In this document: positions 27,193 to 36,154 of the stretch, one piece after another
How the letters are laid out: each line of letters starts with the position of its first letter
Numbering within the stretch: the stretch's first letter is position 1
Made by a program: the position numbers and the translations under genes
Source of the DNA: Sphingomonas caeni
Lineage (GTDB): Bacteria > Pseudomonadota > Alphaproteobacteria > Sphingomonadales > Sphingomonadaceae
DNA: 64,000 bases
Direction of reading: 5' to 3'
Assembly (NCBI RefSeq): GCF_026013415.1
Contig: NZ_JAPDOK010000009.1
Span: forward strand, 85,099 to 149,098
The notes under the pieces: generated by a model
The model's input: the letters and a program-made list of their open reading frames with translations, nothing else
The model's database searches: none
What the model was told of the DNA's origin: nothing

Positions 27193-27894
27193 TCAGCCCG
27201 AGCCAATCGTCCAGATCCAGCCGTTTTTCAGCGAGAGTGCGGTCCAGAACAGTACCCCCAACCCAAATATGAGGGGGGCGCCAATTTCGAGCGACGCACG
27301 CAGTTTGGATGAAATGCTCCAGGCACGAAGAAACCTGGAAAGATCAGTTGAAAGCTGTCGTCGCGCATCATGGTGCGATTCTGCGCAATAGAGCGTGAAC
27401 TTCTCGCGTATTGCACTTTCTTCCGCTGCCGCCACAGCCCTTTCTGACGGCGCCTCTTGCCGCCGGATCGCAACCTTGAGATCGGATTCGTACCGAGCGA
27501 CCGCAGTGGCGAACTCCCGCTCCCCGGCATTCAGCTCCTCGTCCAATTGAAGCACAACCCAACGGCAGGGACTCACCCTGAGCTCATAGGCCGACAGGTC
27601 GAGAGAGGCTCTCGCCACATAAGCAATGAGCGCGGCACCGGCAATCAAGACCCCCGCGAGCTGCAATACAAAACCTGAGGCCGCCTCCAGACGAAACCCC
27701 ATAAAGTCCGACGTGCCCCCAAACTTGACAGCATGGGCATCCAGCAAGGCCAAGCCAGTCATCAAAAGCAGGACCCAATTCCGCAGAGATCGTGTCTGCG
27801 GACCAAACGGCTCCGCCAGAACCGACTCCGCCACTTCCCGCAAGCGCGACGAAAAAGCCTCCCCGCGGGCAAGTGCAGCTTCGAAATCCGACAT
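27193..27894 (-). CDS. Membrane protein of unknown function, lower-GC gene
   Basis: A 233-residue protein with two N-terminal membrane segments (about residues 39-55 and 73-93), a long cytoplasmic helical middle with probable coiled coil (about 110-190), and one or two C-terminal hydrophobic segments (about 206-228). I recognise no family. Its codon usage is less GC-rich at third positions than nearby genes, which suggests transfer. It lies directly beside the stray copy of the ettA 3' end at 27941-27984, so it may have arrived with, or next to, a mobile element. Confidence 0.6.
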   Translation of the reverse strand: MSDFEAALARGEAFSSRLREVAESVLAEPFGPQTRSLRNWVLLLMTGLALLDAHAVKFGGTSDFMGFRLEAASGFVLQLAGVLIAGAALIAYVARASLDLSAYELRVSPCRWVVLQLDEELNAGEREFATAVARYESDLKVAIRRQEAPSERAVAAAEESAIREKFTLYCAESHHDARRQLSTDLSRFLRAWSISSKLRASLEIGAPLIFGLGVLFWTALSLKNGWIWTIGSG

Positions 27895-27940
27895 ATCGGC
27901 ACCCCTGAACCGAGCCGTGACGGCTGTGACGCCAGATCGT

Positions 27941-27984
27941 ATCGCGTCAGCTTCTTGTATACCAGCCGCGTCGGCCGATCCGCG
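27941..27984. repeat. Stray copy of the ettA 3' end (att-like direct repeat, distal)
   Basis: About 44 bases nearly identical to 29221-29264, which is the true end of ettA. Read on the minus strand it encodes AADRPTRLVYKKLTR against AADRPTRLAYKKLTR in EttA. Both copies have the same orientation and are 1280 bases apart. A duplicated gene 3' end is the usual scar of site-specific integration. It could also be left by a partial ettA duplication. Confidence 0.75.
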
Positions 27985-28023
27985 GCACCGCTCAAGGTCT
28001 CGCTCTTCGCCGTATTGGGCGGG

Positions 28024-28473
28024 CTACGCGCCGCCCGCCTTTATCGCCCAATAGTCGAACAGCTCACCCTGTAGCCGCTTCACCAGCGCTACCGCCTCCG
28101 GCCCGGTCCATTCGCCCTTATAACCATAGGCCTCGGCCACGCCGTTCCACCAGCCCTGCCCCGGCAGGCCGTCGCTCTCCCGCACCACCAGCACCGCCAG
28201 CCCCGGCTCGCCCGCGGCGCCGCCGTCCTCGTCGATCCGGTCGAGCGTGCGGCAAAAAGCGCGCATCTTGGGGCGGCTGAAGCGCAAGCCGAGCCCGCCC
28301 AGCGCCTCGGAATAGCTGAGCGCCCGCCGGTCGCGTGCCGCCGCGACCAGCATCGCGCGGACCCGGGGGACATCGGCGATCGCGCTGACGCCGCTATCGT
28401 CGGGGACGAGGCCCTCGGCGACGAGCCACTGGTCGAGCGTTTCGCCGAAACCTGGGGATTTGCGGGGCATCAT
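28024..28473 (-). CDS. Conserved-looking protein of unknown function (149 aa)
   Basis: A soluble 149-residue protein. The N-terminal part (about 20-80) is helical, with ALSYSEALGGLGLRFSRPKMRAFCRTLD. The C-terminal part contains LAVLVVRESDGLPGQGWW, which looks like a conserved core. I recall similar alphaproteobacterial proteins carrying doubtful enzyme names (such as ribose-phosphate pyrophosphokinase), which this sequence does not support because no PRPP-binding motif is present. Start at 28473 or the adjacent Met at 28470. It lies between the two ettA-end repeats. Confidence 0.65.
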   Translation of the reverse strand: MMPRKSPGFGETLDQWLVAEGLVPDDSGVSAIADVPRVRAMLVAAARDRRALSYSEALGGLGLRFSRPKMRAFCRTLDRIDEDGGAAGEPGLAVLVVRESDGLPGQGWWNGVAEAYGYKGEWTGPEAVALVKRLQGELFDYWAIKAGGA

Positions 28474-28559
28474 CTCCAGTTAGCATTTTGGCTCGGGCTG
28501 TCACCACGGCCTTCGACGCTGGATTTGAACGACGGGTAGGCTGTGATAGGATCGATCCC

Positions 28560-28625
28560 ATGACGGAGCATCTTCCCCTTCATGCCGCGCCTCTGCTGGT
28601 GGAGACGAAAGGGCGGAACCCGTGA
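28560..28625 (+). CDS. Possible 21-residue leader peptide upstream of the Uma2 gene
   Basis: A short frame, ATG at 28560, whose stop TGA overlaps the GTG start of the Uma2 gene (GTGA at 28622-28625). The peptide would be MTEHLPLHAAPLLVETKGRN plus Pro. It has no strong Shine-Dalgarno sequence that I can see. The exact overlap suggests translational coupling, but a frame this short can occur by chance. Confidence 0.3.
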   Translation: MTEHLPLHAAPLLVETKGRNP

Positions 28626-29203
28626 ATCAACCCGTTCAGGCTTCCGCCACGGCGAGCACGCCGTTCCGCTTCTCCGTCGATCAGTTCCTGGCTCTGTGCG
28701 AGCAGGGACTGTTCGACGATTATGCCAAGAGCGAGCTGATCGAGGGGGAAATCGTCGTCATGAATGCGCAGCACTCGCGACACTCGCGCGTTAAGTCACG
28801 GCTGGCCATTCGGCTGGGCAATGCGCTCGAAGCGCTTGGTTCGCCGTTCGAGCCGCAAATAGAAGCCTCGGTTCGCCTGTCCGACGGCTCGCTGCCCGAG
28901 CCCGACATCGTCCTGACCAGCTATCGCGGCGCGGGCGTCGTTCCGGTCGAGACCGCCGCACTGCTGATCGAGGTCTCCGACAGCACGCTGGAGAACGACC
29001 TCGGCCGCAAGGCGGACCTCTACGCCGAGGCCGGCGTGCCCGAATATTGGGTGATCGACCTCAACGAAAACCGCGCGCTGCTCCACGCCAATCCACGCGC
29101 CGACGGCAGCGGCTATGACGGCCAGCTCGACGTGCCGTTTGGCGAGCCGCTCCACGCGGCGACGATTGAGGGACTGACGGTGGAGACCGCGGGGCTCGAG
29201 TGA
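28622..29203 (+). CDS. Uma2 family (DUF820) restriction-endonuclease-fold protein
   Basis: A 193-residue protein of the Uma2/DUF820 family, predicted PD-(D/E)xK nucleases with no settled role. The core is readable: YELIEGE-like KSELIEGEIVVM (about 38-49), LPEPDIVL (acidic residue, about 95-102), LLIEVSDSTLENDLGRKADLYAEAGVPEYWVIDL (about 119-152) carrying the Glu and Lys of the active site. Starts with GTG. Uma2 genes are abundant in cyanobacteria and often patchy elsewhere. It is inside the interval bounded by duplicated ettA ends. Confidence 0.85.
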   Translation: MNQPVQASATASTPFRFSVDQFLALCEQGLFDDYAKSELIEGEIVVMNAQHSRHSRVKSRLAIRLGNALEALGSPFEPQIEASVRLSDGSLPEPDIVLTSYRGAGVVPVETAALLIEVSDSTLENDLGRKADLYAEAGVPEYWVIDLNENRALLHANPRADGSGYDGQLDVPFGEPLHAATIEGLTVETAGLE

Positions 29204-29218
29204 CGCCGGTACGCTAAC

Positions 29219-30898
<1,680 letters not shown>

Positions 30899-31045
30899 TG
30901 GGATGCTCCGTTACGAATTGGTCTGCTGGAAGTTCGGCGGCGATGTAGCGGCGGGCATGGCGCTTGGCAACGCGGGCGGCGGGGAAACGAAGCGGAAACG
31001 CGACTGTGATTGGCAAGGGCGATGCGGGAAGCTAGCACGGCGCGC

Positions 31046-32431
31046 ATGACCCTGCGCCTCCTGCTCGCGGCCGTCGCCGCCTTCGCCCTTCCCCTCCCCG
31101 CCCTCGCCCAGGTCGCGCCGAGCGATCCGGCAACGCTGCGCGACGCGGCGCTCAAGGACGATATCGCCTGGGATATCGTCGAGGGGCTGACCACCGAGGT
31201 CGGCCAGCGCCTCGCCGCGACCGATGCCGAGGCCCGCGCGAGGGAGTGGGCGGTGACCAAACTCAAGGCGCTGGGCTTCCAGAATGTCCATATCGAGACG
31301 TTCAGGATGCCCGTCTGGGTGCGCGGCGAGGAAAGGGCCGAGATCGTCTCGCCCTTCCCGCAGAAGCTGGTGATCGCGGCGCTCGGCAATTCGGGGTCGA
31401 CCGGGCCCAAGGGCGTCGAGGCCGAGATCGTCTATTTCCCGACTTTGGCCGACCTCGAGGCGGCGCCGGACAGCGCGGTGAAGGGCAAGATCGTCTTCAT
31501 CAGCCATGCGATGATGCCGACGCAGGACGGCAGCTCCTACGGCCCCTTCGGCCAGGCGCGGCGCAAGGGGCCGGCGATCGCGGCGCAAAAGGGCGCGGTC
31601 GCGGTGCTGATCCGCTCGGTCGGCACCGATCACCATCGCAACCCGCATACCGGCGGGACCAATTGGCCCAAGGGCGTCACGCCCATCGCCGCCGCCGCGC
31701 TGCCGCTGCCCGATGCCGAGCAGCTCGAGCGGGTGCTGCGGCGTGGCAAGCCGGTGCGGATGCGGCTGCTGATCACCCCACAGTTCAAGGGCGAGGGCGA
31801 ATCGGGCAATGTCATCGCCGAGGTGCCGGGCAGCGATCCGAGCGCCGGGATCGTGCTCATCGGCGGCCATCTCGACAGCTGGGACCTCGGCACCGGCGCG
31901 ATCGACGACGGTACGGGCGTGGCGATCACCGCCGCCGCCGCCAAGCGCATCATGGATTCGGGCCAGCCGCGCCGCACGATTCGCGTGGTCTGGTTCGGCG
32001 CGGAGGAGCCCGGCGGCTTTGGCGGCGAGGCCTATGCCAAGGCGCATGCCGGCGAACGCCATGTCGCCGCGGCGGAGAGCGATTTCGGCGCGGACCGCGT
32101 CTGGAAGTTCGACGTCAACTTGCCCGACAGCGCCAAGGCGATCGGCGACCGGCTGACCGCCGCGCTCGCGCCGCTCGGCATCGCCCGCGGGCGCGAGCTC
32201 GCCGGCGACGGCACCGATGTCGGCCCGATGATGAAGCTGGGAGTCGCCGCGATCGACCTGGCGCAGGACGGCACCCGCTATTTCGATCTCCATCACACGC
32301 CCGACGACACGCTCGACAAGATCGATCTGGTGCAGCTGCGCCAGAATGTCGCGGCCTGGACGGCGATGCTGGCCACCGTCGCCAATGCGCCCGAGGAGAT
32401 CGGGCCGGTCACCCCCAGGCCGGGGCTCTAA
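31046..32431 (+). CDS. M28 family zinc peptidase with PA-like insert, exported
   Basis: A 461-residue exported metallopeptidase with signal peptide MTLRLLLAAVAAFALPLPALAQ. A protease-associated-like domain (about residues 100-245) precedes the catalytic core. Metal ligands are His and Asp in GGHLDSWD, Asp in AIDDGTGVA, Glu-Glu in WFGAEEPGGFGG, an Asp/Glu region near ESDFGADRV, and His in DLHHTPDDTLDK. It resembles plasma glutamate carboxypeptidase-like M28 enzymes. The ATG at 31046 is set by the signal peptide. It is divergent from ettA. Confidence 0.9.
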   Translation: MTLRLLLAAVAAFALPLPALAQVAPSDPATLRDAALKDDIAWDIVEGLTTEVGQRLAATDAEARAREWAVTKLKALGFQNVHIETFRMPVWVRGEERAEIVSPFPQKLVIAALGNSGSTGPKGVEAEIVYFPTLADLEAAPDSAVKGKIVFISHAMMPTQDGSSYGPFGQARRKGPAIAAQKGAVAVLIRSVGTDHHRNPHTGGTNWPKGVTPIAAAALPLPDAEQLERVLRRGKPVRMRLLITPQFKGEGESGNVIAEVPGSDPSAGIVLIGGHLDSWDLGTGAIDDGTGVAITAAAAKRIMDSGQPRRTIRVVWFGAEEPGGFGGEAYAKAHAGERHVAAAESDFGADRVWKFDVNLPDSAKAIGDRLTAALAPLGIARGRELAGDGTDVGPMMKLGVAAIDLAQDGTRYFDLHHTPDDTLDKIDLVQLRQNVAAWTAMLATVANAPEEIGPVTPRPGL

Positions 32432-32674
32432 CCCACTCAGAAATGTCCCGAATCGTGCCGCGGTGCAGCACGGACTGGTTTCGATTCCGGAACAAGGCCT
32501 TATGGCGCGTCAATGTTCATGGCGCCCCGGTGGCGCGAATCCGGCGGAATTCTGTCAACAACCTTGCGGTGCGGTGAATTTGAGATTGACGCGTGCGCAA
32601 CGACCGTTATTTGAGAAGCCTCGCGACGGCATTCGGGCCGGCCGCGAAACATGGTTTCCATTGGGAGCACCGAG

Positions 32675-32899
32675 ATGAAGAAGACCCTCTTTATTGCTGC
32701 TGCCGCCGGCCTGATGTCGCTTGCGGCGTGCACGCCCGCAGCCAACAACACCGCCGAGCCGGCGAACGAAGCGAACGCTGTCGAGTATGACACGACCGCT
32801 GCGAACGAGGCCGACGCCAACGCGATGGCCCCGGACGCGAACGCGATGGCTCCGGCCGACGCGAATGCGGCTGCGCCGGCTGAGAACGCCGCGAAGTGA
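32675..32899 (+). CDS. Small low-complexity lipoprotein
   Basis: A 74-residue protein with a lipoprotein signal (MKKTLFIAAAAGLMSLAAC, lipid-modified Cys19). The mature part is almost entirely Ala, Asn, Asp, Glu, Pro and Met, with the repeated unit DANAMAP/ADANA and no aromatic core except one Tyr, so it is likely disordered. Shine-Dalgarno GGGAG lies at 32662-32666. Two hairpins follow its stop, the second a good terminator. Function is unknown. Short acidic, disordered lipoproteins of this style recur in sphingomonads. Confidence 0.8.
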   Translation: MKKTLFIAAAAGLMSLAACTPAANNTAEPANEANAVEYDTTAANEADANAMAPDANAMAPADANAAAPAENAAK

Positions 32900-32907
32900 T
32901 ATTTCGC

Positions 32908-32925
32908 CCCGGCCTTCGGGCCGGG
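32908..32925 (+). other. Hairpin with TTCG tetraloop after the lipoprotein gene
   Basis: CCCGGCC-TTCG-GGCCGGG is a perfect 7-base-pair stem with the very stable UUCG loop, starting nine bases after the stop at 32899. It is not followed by T residues and may protect the mRNA 3' end ahead of the terminator at 32937. Confidence 0.6.
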
Positions 32926-32936
32926 AGCGACATGTG

Positions 32937-32966
32937 AAGGGCGTCCCTGCGGGGGCGCCCTTTTCG
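32937..32966 (+). terminator. Rho-independent terminator of the small lipoprotein gene
   Basis: The stem AGGGCGTCCC / GGGGGCGCCCT with a short loop is followed by TTTTCGTTT. It lies 38 bases after the lipoprotein stop and immediately before palindromic repeat family A copy 2. Confidence 0.85.
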
Positions 32967-32982
32967 TTTGAGCGATCTCCAA

Positions 32983-33108
32983 ATCCTCCCCCGGAGGGGG
33001 AGGTGGCAGGCGCAGCCTGACGGAGGGGTAGCCTCCACGAGCATTATCGCCTGAGGAGACTACCCCTCCACCGCCTGCGGCGGTCCCCCTCCCCCTCCGG
33101 GGGAGGAT
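32983..33108. repeat. Palindromic intergenic repeat, family A, copy 2 (enters the LysR gene)
   Basis: Ends ATCCTCCCCCGGAGGGGGAG and its complement, inner arms GACGGAGGGGTAG / CTACCCCTCCACCG, as at 5006-5133 and 40045-40174. The right 49 bases are translated as the last residues and stop codon of the LysR gene at 33060. Confidence 0.85.
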
Positions 33109-33974
33109 CCACGAGCCTCTTTGGCGATCCATCCCGCGAACGCCTGCATCGCGGGCGTCTCATGACGGGACATCAGCCGGGTCAGCCAATAGCTGCCGGT
33201 CTCGATCTCGACTGCGAAGGGCTGGACGAGGCGCTCGGTCAGGAGCTGATCGAGGAACATGGCGGGCGGCGCCAGCGCGATGCCCAGCCCTGCCTCCGCA
33301 GTCGCCACCATCGCCAATGACGTGTCGAACACCGGGCCATGGAGCGATGGCGGCGCGATCCCCGCGGCCTCGAACCAGCGTGGCCATTCATCGGCGCGGT
33401 ACGACCGCAGCAGCGTCTCGCCAGCCAGCGCCTGCGCCCCGTGCAGCCGCGCTGCCACCGCGGGCGTGCAGAGCGGGCTGAGCGGTGCCCGCATGATCGG
33501 AACGGCGTGGGTGCCGTGCCATGTCCCGTCGCCAAAACGGATCGCCAGATCGAGCCCCTCGCCGGCGAGATCGACGCGGTTGTTGTTGCCCATCACGCGC
33601 AGATCGATTCGCGGGTAAGCCGCCGCGAACCGGTCGAGCCGCCGCATCAGCCATCCCACGGCAAAGGTGCCCACGACGCCGACCGTCAGCACCTCGCGCA
33701 GCCGGCCATCGGCATAGAGATCGAGCGTCGCGCCGATCCGGTCGAACGATTCGGCGACCACCGGCACCAGCGCTTGCCCCTCGTCGGTGAGCGCGAGCCC
33801 GCGCGGCAGGCGGCGGAACAGCGGGACGCCCAGCCGCGCCTCGAGCAAGGCGACCTGGTGGCTCACCGCGCCCTGGCTCACGCAGAGTTCGATCGCGGCG
33901 CGGGTGAAATTAAGATGCCGTGCCGCCGCCTCGAACGCACGCAAAGCATTGAGCGGAAGGTGGGCGCGGTCCAT
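33060..33974 (-). CDS. LysR family transcriptional regulator (GcvA/AmpR-like)
   Basis: A 304-residue LysR regulator. The helix-turn-helix region is LPLNALRAFEAAARHLNFTRAA plus SQGAVSHQVALLEARLG (about residues 6-60), the start typical of the GcvA/AmpR branch. The effector domain follows (about 90-285). The last 15 residues (Ser/Pro/Gly-rich, ending QAVEG) are encoded by repeat family A, so the natural C-terminus has been replaced or extended. The ATG at 33974 matches the family. An upstream ATG at 33998 would add eight residues. The divergent esterase gene at 34074 is a candidate target. Confidence 0.87.
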   Translation of the reverse strand: MDRAHLPLNALRAFEAAARHLNFTRAAIELCVSQGAVSHQVALLEARLGVPLFRRLPRGLALTDEGQALVPVVAESFDRIGATLDLYADGRLREVLTVGVVGTFAVGWLMRRLDRFAAAYPRIDLRVMGNNNRVDLAGEGLDLAIRFGDGTWHGTHAVPIMRAPLSPLCTPAVAARLHGAQALAGETLLRSYRADEWPRWFEAAGIAPPSLHGPVFDTSLAMVATAEAGLGIALAPPAMFLDQLLTERLVQPFAVEIETGSYWLTRLMSRHETPAMQAFAGWIAKEARGSSPGGGGGPPQAVEG

Positions 33975-34073
33975 CGCCAGGGCATGAACAAAATTCATGA
34001 CTTCGTCGAGAATTGATGCGTTGTGGCCGGGCGTTGTCGCCGGTCAGATGGGGCCTCACAGGAGGGCGAAGCG

Positions 34074-35048
34074 ATGGGACGGCAGGTAATCTGGGCTGGC
34101 GTCATGATGCTGGCGGTCATGGCGGTGGGTTGCGGATCCTCGTCCTCGCCAACCCCCGCCGCGGCGAGCCCCCAAGAAAAACAGGGCCAGCCGACCGAAA
34201 TCGCGCTCTGGCCCGCGGGGCTGGCGATCGCCAGGCCCGAACTCACCGGACCCGAGGAGCATGGCCAGGGCAAGAACCCGGTCGCCGGGCGCCCGCTCAA
34301 CTGGATCAAGAATGTCGAGCGGCCGACCATGATGCTCTATCGCGCCAAGGGCCGCAACACCGGCGCGGCGCTGATGGTGTTCCCGGGCGGCGGCTATCAG
34401 GCGCTGGCGATTGACCTTGAGGGCAGCGAGATCTGCGACTGGGCGACGGCCAGGGGCATCACCTGCGTCGTGCTCAAATACCGGGTGCCGCAGACCTGGT
34501 GGCATACCCAGGAATGCCATTGCCAGCGCATGCCCCAGCCCTTCCTGCCGCTTCAGGACGCGCAGCGTGCGATCGGCCTGCTTCGCCAGCGCGCGGCGAG
34601 CCTGGGCATCGATCCGCACAAGATCGGCGTGGTCGGTTTTTCGGCGGGCGGGCATCTGGTGACCGCGGTCGCCAATGCGGCCGGACGCAGCTACAAACCC
34701 GTCGACGCTGCCGATGCGCTGAGCGCCCGCCCCGATTTCGCGATGCCGCTCTATCCGGGCCATCTCTGGTATGGCGAGGAGGGCGGCGAAGGCGTGACGC
34801 TCTACCCGTTCAACACCATCGCTGCCGATGGCCCCCCGACCTTCATGGTGCAGGCCGAGGACGACCCGGTCGACGATGTCCGCCATTCGATCGCCTATTT
34901 CCTCGCGCTGCGCGAGAAGAAGGTGCCGGTGGAGATACACATCTATGCCCGTGGCGGCCATGCCTTCGGCGTAAGGCGCACCGCCGAGCCGATCACCCAC
35001 TGGACCGACCTGGCGGAGAAATGGCTCCACACGATCGGCATCCTGTGA
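34074..35048 (+). CDS. Alpha/beta hydrolase (esterase) lipoprotein
   Basis: A 324-residue alpha/beta hydrolase with a lipoprotein signal (lipobox AVGC, Cys20) and a Ser-rich linker. The oxyanion motif PGGGY (residues about 110-114), nucleophile Ser in GFSAGGH, acid Asp in QAEDDPVDD and His in ARGGHAFG are all present. It resembles acetylxylan-esterase/BD-FAE type enzymes. Shine-Dalgarno GGAGGG is at 34061-34066. It is transcribed divergently from the LysR gene, with about 100 bases between starts, a typical regulator-target layout. Confidence 0.88.
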   Translation: MGRQVIWAGVMMLAVMAVGCGSSSSPTPAAASPQEKQGQPTEIALWPAGLAIARPELTGPEEHGQGKNPVAGRPLNWIKNVERPTMMLYRAKGRNTGAALMVFPGGGYQALAIDLEGSEICDWATARGITCVVLKYRVPQTWWHTQECHCQRMPQPFLPLQDAQRAIGLLRQRAASLGIDPHKIGVVGFSAGGHLVTAVANAAGRSYKPVDAADALSARPDFAMPLYPGHLWYGEEGGEGVTLYPFNTIAADGPPTFMVQAEDDPVDDVRHSIAYFLALREKKVPVEIHIYARGGHAFGVRRTAEPITHWTDLAEKWLHTIGIL

Positions 35049-35100
35049 TCGAGGCGCGCTTGCCGCGCGCGCCCTTCCTCCGCTATCGCCACCCGGCTGG

Positions 35101-35177
35101 GGGCCTGTAGCTCAACTGGTTAGAGCTGGCCGCTCATAACGGCTAGGTTGCGGGTTCAAGTCCTGCCGGGCCCACCA
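35101..35177 (+). tRNA. tRNA-Ile2 (CAT anticodon)
   Basis: A full 77-base cloverleaf. The acceptor stem is GGGCCTG/CGGGCCC with one G-U pair, the D-stem GCTC/GAGC, the anticodon stem GGCCG/CGGCT with loop CTCATAA, and the T-arm GCGGGTTCAAGTCCTGC. CCA is encoded. The anticodon CAT could be Met, but the acceptor and T-loop sequences resemble the lysidine-modified tRNA-Ile2 that reads AUA, so I prefer Ile2. Confidence 0.88.
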
Positions 35178-35179
35178 GC

Positions 35180-35214
35180 CTTCGCCTTTGGCTACGGCTG
35201 GCAAGCCAGCCGGG
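35180..35214. repeat. Direct repeat after tRNA-Ile2
   Basis: CCTTCGCCTTTGGCTACGGC then TGGCAAGCCAGCCGG directly follows the tRNA CCA end. A close copy (CCTTCGCCTGCGGCTATGGC then CGGCAAGCCAGCCGG) follows tRNA-Pro at 36116-36150. About 30 of 35 positions agree. The rest of the 216-base gap to 35394 contains no gene that I can support. Confidence 0.65.
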
Positions 35215-35393
35215 GACGAAGGCGCCCGCCGTAGCTCCGCAGGAGCGAAGGAGGGCCGTTGCCTCAAGCTCCCCCTCGGCTGGCGAGCCGGTCTCGCAAC
35301 CTTCTGTTCACGCCGTTCCCACCTTTCAAATCGCCGCCGAAACGGAGTAAGCTGTCCGCCGGGCGGGCAGCCCGTTGGTGAAGGAGGACGCTT

Positions 35394-35525
35394 ATGTTCG
35401 GGATCGGCGGCAAATTTGGCGGCTTGCGCTTCGGCGGCGAAGGCGATGGCGACAGCGGCGGAACGCCCTCGCCCAAGCCCACCCCCACCCCTCCTCCCCG
35501 CGAGAATGACGAGCCGACTGGATGA
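35394..35525 (+). CDS. Small Gly/Pro-rich protein (43 aa)
   Basis: A 43-residue product, MFGIGGKFGGLRFGGEGDG and then a Pro/Thr-rich segment ending NDEPTG. The ATG at 35394 has a strong AAGGAGG seven bases upstream, and its stop overlaps the next gene's ATG (ATGA at 35522-35525). This geometry makes it a likely real gene despite its size. Function unknown. Confidence 0.65.
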   Translation: MFGIGGKFGGLRFGGEGDGDSGGTPSPKPTPTPPPRENDEPTG

Positions 35526-35986
35526 TCGATCTCCCTTTCCTGCTCTACGGCGTCGGGCTGGCGGCGGCGATGGTCGCCGCCAGCCTGACCGTGACCGCGC
35601 ATCCCAATTGGCAGCTGGCGCGCGCCGCGCTGGTGGTGTTCGGCAATTGGGTGGTGGGAACGGTGTTCGCGCTGACGACCGACATCACCGATGGCTGGTG
35701 GTTCAGCATCGCGATCGACGCGATTGCGGCCGGGATGATCTTCTATCGCCTCTCGAGCCAATGGCAGGTGGCGCTGGGGCTCACCTACTGCCTCCAGATC
35801 GCGATGCACCTTGCCTATGGCCTGATCGCCGCTGCGGAGCCCTGGCCCTATTATTCGGCGCTCACCGCGATCGCCTGGCTCCAGCTGCTGCTGATCGCCG
35901 GCTGGTCGGGCGATATCTGGCTGCGGCAGCCGAAGCGCGAGGGCGATCCCAAGCCCCGCGCCAAGGCCGCGGAACCCCATAGCTGA
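35522..35986 (+). CDS. Multi-pass membrane protein of unknown function
   Basis: A 154-residue protein with four to five hydrophobic segments (about residues 5-25, 33-52, 60-78, 85-103 and 111-128) and a basic, hydrophilic C-terminus. I recognise no family. It is translationally coupled to the 43-residue gene before it, and the pair sits alone between tRNA-Ile2 and tRNA-Pro. This suggests a small cassette inserted between tRNAs. Confidence 0.7.
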   Translation: MIDLPFLLYGVGLAAAMVAASLTVTAHPNWQLARAALVVFGNWVVGTVFALTTDITDGWWFSIAIDAIAAGMIFYRLSSQWQVALGLTYCLQIAMHLAYGLIAAAEPWPYYSALTAIAWLQLLLIAGWSGDIWLRQPKREGDPKPRAKAAEPHS

Positions 35987-36037
35987 GCGATTGCGTTTGA
36001 CGCTGGGGGTTGCTGCCCCCTAAGGCACCCGCCGCGT

Positions 36038-36114
36038 CGGGGAGTGGCGCAGCCCGGTAGCGCGCCTGCTTTGGGAGCAGGATGTCGCAGGTTCAAATCC
36101 TGTCTCCCCGACCA
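36038..36114 (+). tRNA. tRNA-Pro (TGG anticodon)
   Basis: A 77-base cloverleaf with acceptor stem CGGGGAG/CTCCCCG, D-stem GCGC, anticodon stem CCTGC/GCAGG with loop TTTGGGA (anticodon TGG), and T-arm CGCAGGTTCAAATCCTGTC. CCA is encoded at 36112-36114. The C1-G72 pair is typical of tRNA-Pro. Confidence 0.95.
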
Positions 36115-36115
36115 C

Positions 36116-36150
36116 CCTTCGCCTGCGGCTATGGCCGGCAAGCCAGCCGG
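36116..36150. repeat. Direct repeat after tRNA-Pro
   Basis: The second copy of the sequence described at 35180-35214, starting two bases after the CCA end of tRNA-Pro and running to just before the stop of the deacetylase gene at 36155. Confidence 0.65.
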
Positions 36151-36154
36151 CACC

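Noticed and set aside
28024..28473. Ribose-phosphate pyrophosphokinase
   Set aside because: No PRPP-binding or ATP-binding motif is present. The name sometimes attached to similar proteins is not supported.
35394..36114. Cassette between tRNAs considered as a prophage
   Set aside because: Only two small genes, with no integrase, structural or lysis genes. I keep it as a possible small insertion only.
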